Position numbers and translations under genes: made by a program | The notes under the pieces: model-generated | Told to the model about the DNA's origin: nothing | Databases searched by the model: none | What the model saw: the letters and a program-made list of their open reading frames with translations, nothing else | Origin: Aerococcus sp. HMSC062A02 | GTDB lineage: Bacteria; Bacillota; Bacilli; Lactobacillales; Aerococcaceae | NCBI RefSeq assembly: GCF_001809535.1 | Contig: NZ_KV797913.1 | Span: forward strand, 12,281-64,954 | Reading direction: 5' to 3' | Length of the DNA stretch: 52,674 nt | Part shown: positions 1-8,047 of the stretch, piece after piece | How the letters are laid out: every line of letters begins with the position of its first letter | Numbering within the stretch: the first letter of the stretch is position 1

Positions 1-47
1 GTGACTTGCTCCAGTGAACGAAAGCTAAACGCCAGCCCTCACACCCT
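1..47 (-). repeat. Partial copy E1 of the stop-codon-abutting hairpin element
   Basis: Only one half lies in the window. Read on the minus strand it begins AGGGTGTGAG directly after the TAA stop of the aldehyde dehydrogenase, then continues with an arm, a TTTAGC block and GGAGCAAG. These are the same landmarks as in the full copies at 13362-13750. The other half would lie left of position 1. Confidence 0.75.
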
Positions 48-1457
48 TTATTTTTCAAAGATGGCTTTGATTTCGACGTAGTCTTCTAGGCCGTAGTAGC
101 CTTTTTCGCGACCTAAGCCGGACATTTTGTAGCCGCCGAATGGTGCTTGATCGCTACCTGGATTATCGTTGACGAAGACGTTACCTGTCCGCAATTGGCG
201 AGCCACTGCCTTGGCTTCTTCTTCTGGACCAACGACAGCGCCAGAGAGGCCATAAGGGGAGTCATTGGCTTGTTTGATGGCGTCTTCTGTGTCGGTATAG
301 GTCAGCACACAGAGGACCGGGCCAAAGATTTCTTCCTGGGCGATGGTCATGTCATTGGTCACATTGACAAAGACTGTCGGATCCACATAGTAGCCTGTCC
401 GGTCTACTTTTCCTCCGCCTACCAAGACTTCAGCACCTTCTGCCTTACCTTTTTTGATATAGTCTTCAACGGTTTCTTTTTGCTTAGCGGAAACCATAGG
501 GCCAACTTTAGTTGCTTCATCGGCTGGGTCACCGAGGACCACTTCTTTGTCATAGAAGGCTTTGATAGCCGTCTTATAGTCTTCCAATTCATCTTCTGGG
601 ACAAAGAGGCGGGTCAAGGCTGCACAGGTCTGCCCTTGATTATCGAGCACAGTATTCATTGACTTAGCCACAGCGAGTTCCTTATCACCACCTTTGAGGG
701 CAATGAGAGCAGACTTACCACCGAGTTCAAGGACGAGGCGCTTGATACTACCACTCGCTTTATCGTAGAGGCCGCGGCCGACTTCGGTTGACCCGGTAAA
801 GGAAATGATAGCCACATCCTCATGGCCAGCGAGAAGGTCTCCAGCTTCACTCCCCCGCCCGGTGATCAAGTTAACGACCCCTTTAGGTAGGCCAGCTTCT
901 TCAATAATTTCCATGAATTTAATGGCTGTGAGAGGGGTATCTGAGGCGGGTTTGACCACAATGGTATTACCAGTTAAAAGAGCTGGAGTGAGCTTACGTT
1001 GGATCTGGTTCAAAGGATAATTCCATGGCGTAATGCAGGCAACCACTCCCGATCCTTCTTTAATAACAGTCGCCGTATCGTAACGTTCTTCAAAGTTGAA
1101 GCGGTCCAAGGCCTTGAGACTTCCTTCCAATTCCCCGATCGATTTGCGCACCTGGTTATCTCGGGAAAAAGCCTTGCTAGCGCCCATCTCTTCAACCACA
1201 ATATCGACTAATTCTTCCTTATGCGCTTTAAGGCCTTCAAGCACCTTCTCTAAATAGCCCTTGCGTTCATCTACAGCTAAACCATTCCAAGACGGAAAAG
1301 CAGCCTTAGCTGCAGCCACAGCGTCGTCCACATCTTCAGCATTACTAGTTGGAACTTGAGCAATCACTTCTTCACTTGTTGGATTAATGACATCGGTATA
1401 TTGACCAGACTTGCTGTCTACCCATTCACCGTTAATATAGTTTTGATAGGTCTTCAT
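48..1457 (-). CDS. NAD(P)-dependent aldehyde dehydrogenase
   Basis: This is an aldehyde dehydrogenase superfamily enzyme of about 469 aa, a typical length. It should oxidise an aldehyde to its acid with NAD(P)+ in the cytoplasm. Visible hallmarks are the PWNYP motif near residue 146 (oxyanion Asn), LELGGKS near 244 (general-base Glu), GQTCA with the catalytic Cys near 278, EEIFGPV, and a C-terminal GGYKMSGLGRE. An ATG at 1457 is chosen because GGAGG sits 8 nt upstream; a TTG one codon earlier is too close to it. A promoter is visible at 1502-1530. The closest look is to Gram-positive DhaS/AldH-type or succinate-semialdehyde dehydrogenases. The substrate cannot be read from the sequence. The stop codon touches repeat E1. 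It is probably monocistronic. Confidence 0.93.
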   Translation of the reverse strand: MKTYQNYINGEWVDSKSGQYTDVINPTSEEVIAQVPTSNAEDVDDAVAAAKAAFPSWNGLAVDERKGYLEKVLEGLKAHKEELVDIVVEEMGASKAFSRDNQVRKSIGELEGSLKALDRFNFEERYDTATVIKEGSGVVACITPWNYPLNQIQRKLTPALLTGNTIVVKPASDTPLTAIKFMEIIEEAGLPKGVVNLITGRGSEAGDLLAGHEDVAIISFTGSTEVGRGLYDKASGSIKRLVLELGGKSALIALKGGDKELAVAKSMNTVLDNQGQTCAALTRLFVPEDELEDYKTAIKAFYDKEVVLGDPADEATKVGPMVSAKQKETVEDYIKKGKAEGAEVLVGGGKVDRTGYYVDPTVFVNVTNDMTIAQEEIFGPVLCVLTYTDTEDAIKQANDSPYGLSGAVVGPEEEAKAVARQLRTGNVFVNDNPGSDQAPFGGYKMSGLGREKGYYGLEDYVEIKAIFEK

Positions 1458-1501
1458 CAAAAAAGCCTCCTTCAGCTTGCTGTTAAGGGTTTACACTTCC
1501 C

Positions 1502-1530
1502 ATTATCAAGTATCCGACTAGAGAATTCAA
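1502..1530 (-). promoter_or_regulatory. Sigma-A-type promoter of the aldehyde dehydrogenase
   Basis: On the minus strand TTGAAT (1525-1530) and GATAAT (1502-1507) are separated by exactly 17 bp, about 45 nt upstream of the start codon. Confidence 0.6.
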
Positions 1531-1548
1531 GTCAGAGGGGTCCAAGAA

Positions 1549-1631
1549 GAGAGTGTGACAAAAGTCGATCAAGCCTGAACCAGTGGAGCGAACTATGGGA
1601 AATCGTTGGTAAACGATTTCCAAATAGTTTG
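1549..1631. repeat. Left part of a second repeat type (GAGTGTGACAAAAGTC)
   Basis: AGAGTGTGACAAAAGTCGAT here also occurs at 17679. After the shared part this copy diverges into a hairpin, GGAAATCGT / ACGATTTCC (about 1598-1621), and runs into element E2. The matching right part is found at 1762-1840, so E2 appears to lie inside or beside an older repeat. Confidence 0.55.
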
Positions 1632-1747
1632 TAGTCGGGTTCAGACTGGCAGAAATAGGTCTTCTTCACAAAGATTCGCCGAAGACCTTCAGTCTTCTCT
1701 GGATCTTTGCTCCAGAGGTCTATTTCCCCCGCCAGCCCTCACACCCT
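1632..1747 (-). repeat. Hairpin element E2 (full copy)
   Basis: It starts TAGTCGGGTTC and ends TCACACCCT on the plus strand, so in the sense of the flanking minus-strand genes it reads GGGTGTGAG first. The interior forms nested arms AGAAATAGG / CTATTTCC, CAAAGATTC / GGATCTTTG and a GAAGAC / GTCTTC tip. The outer 8-bp stem is degenerate in this copy. Confidence 0.8.
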
Positions 1748-1805
1748 GCATGAAGTGGATGTCAGGCCTGACTTTTGGACCATGTTTTTGAAAAAAGTTC
1801 GCTAT

Positions 1806-1840
1806 TTAAAAAGAGGCTGGGACATCTGTCTCAGCCTCTT
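1806..1840 (-). terminator. Terminator of the FMN reductase gene, right part of a repeated sequence
   Basis: AAGAGGCTGGGACA pairs with TGTCTCAGCCTCTT and is followed on the minus strand by TTTTTAAAT. The hairpin and about 50 bp of left flank (GGCCTGACTTTTGG ... GCTATTTAAAA) recur at 17705-17777. GAGGCTGGGACA-type terminators are common in low-GC Gram-positives. Confidence 0.75.
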
Positions 1841-1862
1841 GAAGTCTGAATTGAAACTTAGC

Positions 1863-2414
1863 TTAGATAAATTTTCCTGCGAATTCAGCGAAGGCTTTAC
1901 CAGCACTTGCTAAGAATTCTTTGGTATCTTCTGCTGTAATTTCACCGTTTTCACCGATGTAGTCAGCAGAGTTCCCAATGTAAAGTTCAGGTTGTTGCAT
2001 AACAGGCATATCTAAGAAGACTAAAGATTGACGGAGGGTATGGTTAGCGATAGCACCACCGATACCTGCTGGTGATTGTGAGGCAACAAGAGCTGGCTTG
2101 CCTTCCCAAACGCTTGAACCATATGGACGAGAACCTAAGTCGATCGCATTCTTCAAGCTCGCTGGAATGCTACGGTTGTGTTCAGGTGTGACGAAGATAA
2201 TAGCATCTTGAGCGCGCACTTCATCACGGAAACGTGTATATTCAGCAGGTTGTTCAGCTGCTTCATCATAGTCTTGGCTATAGAGTGGAAGGTCAGCCGT
2301 TTCGATAAAGGTCACTTCAGCGTCACTTGGTAAACCTGCCACTAATCCTTTTGCAATTGCTTCAGAAAATGAATTCTTACGGATTGAACCTAAAACTACA
2401 CCATATTTTGCCAT
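1863..2414 (-). CDS. NAD(P)H-dependent FMN reductase (flavodoxin fold)
   Basis: This protein of 183 aa belongs to the NADPH-dependent FMN reductase / azoreductase-like family. It would pass electrons from NAD(P)H to FMN or to quinone- or azo-like acceptors in the cytoplasm. It opens with a beta strand and the GSIRKNSFS phosphate-binding loop (residues 9-17), which holds FMN. The PEHNRSIPASLKNAID segment near 97-112 is the flavin-contacting signature of the family. AAGGAG lies 9 nt before the ATG. It stands alone: a terminator follows at 1806-1840, and a TTGAAA-17-TATCAT promoter lies upstream. The physiological acceptor cannot be read from the sequence. Confidence 0.9.
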   Translation of the reverse strand: MAKYGVVLGSIRKNSFSEAIAKGLVAGLPSDAEVTFIETADLPLYSQDYDEAAEQPAEYTRFRDEVRAQDAIIFVTPEHNRSIPASLKNAIDLGSRPYGSSVWEGKPALVASQSPAGIGGAIANHTLRQSLVFLDMPVMQQPELYIGNSADYIGENGEITAEDTKEFLASAGKAFAEFAGKFI

Positions 2415-2472
2415 AAAATAAATCTCCTTCTTTCTTTTATACTTTTGACTTAATAATTTATCTTATACTTCT

Positions 2473-2501
2473 ATGATAATAGTTCAGTTTCGAAATTTCA
2501 A
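2473..2501 (-). promoter_or_regulatory. Promoter of the FMN reductase gene
   Basis: On the minus strand TTGAAA (2496-2501), a 17-bp spacer and TATCAT (2473-2478) lie 59 nt before the start codon. Confidence 0.45.
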
Positions 2502-2542
2502 GCCAAACGACTCGAAAAGTTTTTGGTATTTGTAGTTATAAG

Positions 2543-2575
2543 TAAAAAACAAGAACCCTCTTCTGAGAGTTCTTG
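2543..2575 (-). terminator. groESL operon terminator
   Basis: CAAGAAC ... GTTCTTG with inner CTC/GAG pairing (2550-2575) is followed on the minus strand by TTTTTT. It lies 20 nt after the groEL stop. Confidence 0.85.
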
Positions 2576-2595
2576 CTTCTTCTTTAATCAGTGGC

Positions 2596-4227
<1,632 letters not shown>

Positions 4228-4282
4228 TCATGCTCCTCTCGATACACAAGTAATGATTCAATCTTTAAATTTAATTTTTGAT

Positions 4283-4555
4283 CTAGTCTTCAATGACAGC
4301 GACAATATCTTTCGCCTTTAAGATGAGGTATTTTTCACCAGCATATTCCACTTCATTGCCGGCATATTTTTCAAATAAGACAAGGTCATCTTTCTTAACT
4401 GGACTTGTGAAATCTTCTGTTTCATCTGCAACTGCAATAACACGTCCCACTTGGGATTTTTCTTGGGCTGCAGATGGTAGTATAATACCAGACGTTGTTT
4501 TTTCTTCTTGTTCTTCAAGCTGAACAATCACACGTTCATTTAAAGGTTTTAACAT
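4283..4555 (-). CDS. groES: Co-chaperonin GroES (10 kDa)
   Basis: This is the heptameric lid of the GroEL chamber. The 90-aa product begins MLKPLNERVIVQ, has the flexible mobile loop EEKTTSGIILP (about residues 17-27) that docks on GroEL, and ends with YLILKAKDIVAVIED. GGAGG lies about 9 nt before the ATG. It is the first gene of the groESL operon, with a TTGCAT-17-TAAGAT promoter, CIRCE in the leader and a CtsR box upstream. Confidence 0.99.
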   Translation of the reverse strand: MLKPLNERVIVQLEEQEEKTTSGIILPSAAQEKSQVGRVIAVADETEDFTSPVKKDDLVLFEKYAGNEVEYAGEKYLILKAKDIVAVIED

Positions 4556-4601
4556 AATTCACATTCCTCCATCAGTTCCAAAAACAATTCACTTTTTATC
4601 G

Positions 4602-4628
4602 TTAGCACTCACAACTTCCAAGTGCTAA
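4602..4628. promoter_or_regulatory. CIRCE operator (HrcA site) of groESL
   Basis: TTAGCACTC, nine bases, AAGTGCTAA. This matches the CIRCE consensus TTAGCACTC-N9-GAGTGCTAA in 17 of 18 conserved positions. It lies between the -10 box and the groES ribosome-binding site, as expected for HrcA repression. Confidence 0.95.
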
Positions 4629-4640
4629 CTTACATTTATT

Positions 4641-4669
4641 ATCTTAAAACATTTTATTTTAGAATGCAA
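4641..4669 (-). promoter_or_regulatory. groESL sigma-A promoter
   Basis: On the minus strand TTGCAT (4664-4669), 17 bp and TAAGAT (4641-4646) lie immediately upstream of CIRCE. Confidence 0.75.
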
Positions 4670-4676
4670 GTCTTTT

Positions 4677-4693
4677 GTTGACTTTTTTTGACC
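4677..4693. promoter_or_regulatory. CtsR operator upstream of groESL
   Basis: The minus strand reads GGTCAAA AAA AGTCAAC. This is the direct heptad repeat (RGTCAAA-NAN-RGTCAAA) bound by CtsR, with one mismatch in the second heptad. It sits 8 bp upstream of the -35 box. With CIRCE it implies dual CtsR/HrcA control, known from staphylococci and streptococci. Confidence 0.8.
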
Positions 4694-4802
4694 TTTTAGC
4701 CTTTCTTTAAATTTTCCGCCAAAATAGCTGATCTCACTTGTCTTTTAGCTATATTTTCGTTACATTACATATTACGATGCAAGATTAAAAAGGAGTGTTG
4801 CT

Positions 4803-4997
4803 ATGTCTTTACAATCACTAGTCATGAATATTGTGCTAAAAATCATCCTGGCTGGTCTCTTCCTCTCCCTGGCTATTTCAATGGTCAGTGAAAACGGTTG
4901 GTCCTTCCTTCCCTTCATTAATATTCTCTTAGCAAGCCACGATATCTTCCAAAGTATCCAATTAATTCGAGCCTACCAGAGAATCAAAAATCTATAA
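4803..4997 (+). CDS. ydiK: Small two-TM membrane protein, YdiK/DUF4305-like
   Basis: The 64-aa product has two hydrophobic helices (about residues 7-27 and 33-54), separated by a short polar turn (SENGW), and a basic C-terminus (RAYQRIKNL). AAGGAG precedes the ATG by 8 nt. Size, topology and position between groES and rex fit Bacillus YdiK (DUF4305), which lies in the same rex-to-groES interval. The identification leans on synteny as much as on sequence. No function is known. It is transcribed alone on the plus strand and closed by the bidirectional terminator at 5029-5076. Confidence 0.65.
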   Translation: MSLQSLVMNIVLKIILAGLFLSLAISMVSENGWSFLPFINILLASHDIFQSIQLIRAYQRIKNL

Positions 4998-5028
4998 ACC
5001 AGATAAGTCGGCTTAAAAGCCATTAATC

Positions 5029-5076
5029 AAAAAGTGCCCCAAAGAGAGCTACTTGGCTCCTTTGAGGCACTTTTTT
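5029..5076. terminator. Bidirectional terminator between ydiK and rex
   Basis: AAAAGTGCC ... GGCACTTTTTT with inner CAAAG/CTTTG and AGC/GCT pairing. T-runs are present on both strands, so it can end both convergent genes. Confidence 0.85.
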
Positions 5077-5105
5077 GATCGTTTTAGGCTAGAAAGTTTT
5101 TCTCC

Positions 5106-5726
5106 TTAGTGGTTGGTCACGTAGTAGATCAGCGTTTGTAATTCATTAGCTAAGTCAACTGTTTGGACAAAAATATCTTTAGGAACATTAAGTCGGCTGG
5201 CCGAAAAATTCAAAATACCCTTGACGCCAGCTTCTTCAAGCTGTGGCACCACACTCTGAGCAGCCTGACCTGGTACGGCCAAGATCACGATATCGATCTG
5301 GCGCGCTTCCAATTGGTCAACTAACTCGTCCATACTATAAATCGGAACCCCCTCATGAATCTTCCCCACCTTATCTGGGTCAATATCAAAAGCGGCATTA
5401 ATATGAACATTGTTTGACTGCTTAAAATTATAAGAAATTAAGGCATTCCCCAAATTCCCCACACCGATCAGAGCGACCATGGTGAGCTGGTCTTGGCTCA
5501 GTAGGCGGCTGAAAAATTCAATTAAATGATCAATTTCATAACCATAGCCCCGTTTGCCTAAAGTCCCAAAATAAGAAAAATCACGTCGGATGGTGGCACT
5601 GTCCACTTTTACCGCATCAGAAATCTGTTCGGAAGAGACACGGTCCATCCCCATTGCCTTGAAATTCTTCAAGCATCGATAGTAGATTGATAAGCGTTTA
5701 GCTGTTGCCTTTGGTATCTTTTTCAC
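5106..5726 (-). CDS. rex: Redox-sensing transcriptional repressor Rex
   Basis: Rex binds DNA when NADH/NAD+ is low and releases fermentation and redox genes when NADH rises. The 206-aa product is family-typical: an N-terminal winged helix (residues 1-80, with SATIRRDFSYFG as the recognition region), then a Rossmann domain with the GVGNLG dinucleotide loop near 88-93. The C-terminal helix (DIFVQTVDLANELQTLIYY) swaps between subunits. It lies between ydiK and the ABC-F gene region as in Bacillus. A TTGCTC-17-TAAAAT promoter is visible, with a TTTCACAATTG half-site in the leader that could be a weak Rex box for autoregulation. Confidence 0.97.
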   Translation of the reverse strand: MKKIPKATAKRLSIYYRCLKNFKAMGMDRVSSEQISDAVKVDSATIRRDFSYFGTLGKRGYGYEIDHLIEFFSRLLSQDQLTMVALIGVGNLGNALISYNFKQSNNVHINAAFDIDPDKVGKIHEGVPIYSMDELVDQLEARQIDIVILAVPGQAAQSVVPQLEEAGVKGILNFSASRLNVPKDIFVQTVDLANELQTLIYYVTNH

Positions 5727-5771
5727 TAGAATCCCCCCTGTTTGTTCAATTGTGAAAAATAGAATAGGAAT

Positions 5772-5800
5772 ATTTTACCAGGATTTCGACTTTGGAGCAA
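5772..5800 (-). promoter_or_regulatory. rex promoter
   Basis: On the minus strand TTGCTC (5795-5800), 17 bp and TAAAAT (5772-5777). A half Rex-box (TTCACAA) follows downstream at about 5747-5755. Confidence 0.5.
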
Positions 5801-5810
5801 ATCTAAAACT

Positions 5811-7877
5811 TTAATTTAAGCTTAAGCCGAAACCATAAGTGTAGCTATTTCCCGCACTATCTTGATAGGCATAAGCGCGGTCCATATACTTGTCCTTATC
5901 GTAGCCTGGTACATCATTTGGTGAGGCACAAATGCCTTCATCATTAACCGCAATCACGTCATCATTGGCAGGTAGGGTTAGAGGCAATTTCCCCTTGGCA
6001 GGGCAGGCCCCTGTATAGACATCAATGATGGCCTGGATAAAGCTATTGAAGCTGGCAGTTAAGGCATCAGCTAAAGGCTCAACATTTTCCAAGATAAATG
6101 GCAAGTCGAGGTTAACGTTAATAATCGTATGGTCAACCGCTGCTTGGATGGCCTTCACCCGGTCGAGGTCCACGTTGGTTGCTTGGTGGATCTGTAAGTC
6201 CAGATAGCCTGAAGTGGCTTCGAAGTAAGAACCCGAGATTGGTTCTAAGAAGAGTAAGGCAATATCCGCTTCGTGGTAGTCCGTCACCAGGTCAATCTGT
6301 GGGAAGGCCTTGCGAATCTGCTCTGGTAATTCTTGGTTCAGTTCATCGGTATTACCGAAGATTCCTTGCTTGCGGCGGCTGGCCATTTCCTCTTCATTAT
6401 AGACCTTGGTAAAGATTTCCGCATAAACTTTTTTGCCCGCTAACTTGTCCTCAGTCAAAGGCAAGAGCTCTTGGTCATTCTTCAAGAGAACCACCGATTC
6501 CTGGTGGGCCTGATAGGCTATCTCGCGGCTATCTTCCGTATTGGTGATAGCTTCTGCCTGGTCAATATCTTGGTAAGGATTCTCGAATAAGCCGAGAGCA
6601 AAAAGCTCCTTCAAAGTGCCTTCCAAACGGGCATTCACTGTCTCTTCGTCGACCAAGCCCTGGGTCATGGCTTCCTCAAAGGCTTCAACCTCTGTGGTCC
6701 CCGAGACAATATTCGTCCCCGCCTTGAGCATCTTAGCTACCCGCTCCGGCTTAGTTAGGTCTTCAACACCCCAGGCACAAGCATCCAAGACCCCTGTATC
6801 TGAGTTGATATAGCCCTTAAAGCCTAGGTCATCACGCAAGAGCTCTTGGAGGAATTGGCGGTTGTAAGCAAAAGCAACATCCTCTTCAAAACCTGCTTGG
6901 AAGGGTTCTTGGGGCAGGTTGGATTTTTCCTGGCTAGGAATCGCATAGTAAGGCATGATCGAGCTTGGTTGGTGCTTAATAGCTGCCTTGAAGGGTGGTA
7001 AGTGATAGGTCTCTAAACTATTAGGAGTTGGGTAAACATTAAACTTCCCTTCTTCATAGTGAGGGTCGAAGCCATTCTCCCGTGCACCACCACCTGGGAA
7101 GTGCTTGATGGTGAGGGCAACGCCCTGGTCATCTAAGTCCTCTCCTTGGTAGACAGGAATAATCGTTTCAGCAATTTCTGAAATCTGTTCGGGATTCTCG
7201 CCAAAGGTTCCCGAAGTCCTAAACCAGCGGGGGTCCGTCGCGGTATCTACCATATACATATAACCCTTGCGGATATTGTTGTGCCAGAATTCTTGCTTAC
7301 CAATTTCAGCAAAGGCCTTGATCAAAGGCATATTGCGAGTGGCTGCTAGACCCAGGGTGCCAGGAAATTGGGTAAAGCGCCCAATCGCTGATTCTGCATT
7401 AAAAGCGGCTTCGTTGTTTTCATTCTTCGAATTGGATAAGACCAGCAAGGGAATCCCTAAGCGACTTTCCTCGACCATCTCCTGCATAGTATTGACCCAG
7501 GTCACGATCTCTTCCGGCTCGGCATTCTCTCTTAAGATAATATGCCGGATTTGGAAGTCTTCCAAAAGCGTCGAAGTCGGATACTCGTGCTTCGGATGGG
7601 GATACTGGATCTCCTTATCGGCTTCATTGATGACCCCATCATGGCTGGTTGGTTCACCTTCTTCAGCTGAAATTCCCATGGGCTTGTCGATAAGGACCAT
7701 CATACCGGCTTTTTCGCGGAGATTCATCCGCCCGACTAAGTCCTTAGCTCGCTCTTCTGGACTCAGTCGCCAATCTTCATAAGGATTGACTCGACCATCT
7801 TTATTATGATCTTTGAAGCGTAAGCCATCGACTTCAACTTCTTCTAAGTGACGGCTCACTAATTTTCTTTGTTCCAT
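5811..7877 (-). CDS. Glycoside hydrolase family 3 enzyme (beta-glucosidase-like)
   Basis: This 688-aa GH3 protein would remove terminal beta-linked sugars. There is no signal peptide, so it is probably cytoplasmic. The (alpha/beta) catalytic domain contains the KHFPGGG substrate-binding motif (259-265) and INSDTG, with the likely nucleophile Asp361. The C-terminal sandwich domain starts at SVVLLKNDQELLPL. The N-terminus has an EF-hand-like loop DHNKDGRVNPYED (23-35), seen in a subset of GH3 enzymes. AAGGAG precedes the ATG. It sits as an extra gene between rex and the ABC-F gene, an interval that in Bacillus holds other genes, so it may be a local insertion. The exact sugar is unknown. Confidence 0.9.
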   Translation of the reverse strand: MEQRKLVSRHLEEVEVDGLRFKDHNKDGRVNPYEDWRLSPEERAKDLVGRMNLREKAGMMVLIDKPMGISAEEGEPTSHDGVINEADKEIQYPHPKHEYPTSTLLEDFQIRHIILRENAEPEEIVTWVNTMQEMVEESRLGIPLLVLSNSKNENNEAAFNAESAIGRFTQFPGTLGLAATRNMPLIKAFAEIGKQEFWHNNIRKGYMYMVDTATDPRWFRTSGTFGENPEQISEIAETIIPVYQGEDLDDQGVALTIKHFPGGGARENGFDPHYEEGKFNVYPTPNSLETYHLPPFKAAIKHQPSSIMPYYAIPSQEKSNLPQEPFQAGFEEDVAFAYNRQFLQELLRDDLGFKGYINSDTGVLDACAWGVEDLTKPERVAKMLKAGTNIVSGTTEVEAFEEAMTQGLVDEETVNARLEGTLKELFALGLFENPYQDIDQAEAITNTEDSREIAYQAHQESVVLLKNDQELLPLTEDKLAGKKVYAEIFTKVYNEEEMASRRKQGIFGNTDELNQELPEQIRKAFPQIDLVTDYHEADIALLFLEPISGSYFEATSGYLDLQIHQATNVDLDRVKAIQAAVDHTIINVNLDLPFILENVEPLADALTASFNSFIQAIIDVYTGACPAKGKLPLTLPANDDVIAVNDEGICASPNDVPGYDKDKYMDRAYAYQDSAGNSYTYGFGLSLN

Positions 7878-7950
7878 TGAATCGCTCCTTCATATTCATT
7901 TCAATTATTTTATGCACACCATAAGTCTATTTTAAGGGATAAAGTCAATT

Positions 7951-7968
7951 TTGCAAGGCCTTTCACAA
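7951..7968. promoter_or_regulatory. Possible Rex box in the divergent GH3/ABC-F intergenic region
   Basis: TTGCAAGGCCTTTCACAA has one perfect half-site (TTCACAA) and one degenerate half (TTGCAA for TTGTGA), spaced as in the consensus TTGTGA-N6-TCACAA. It overlaps a candidate -35 of the GH3 gene. Confidence 0.3.
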
Positions 7969-8047
7969 TCTAAGCGAAATTTTGTTAGTCGTCCCTATGG
8001 CAGAATTATGCTAAACTAGGAATAGTATTTTAGAAGGAGGCTAGACA

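Noticed and set aside
147-662. 171-codon plus-strand frame opposite the aldehyde dehydrogenase
   Set aside because: Antisense shadow of a clear dehydrogenase; composition not protein-like.
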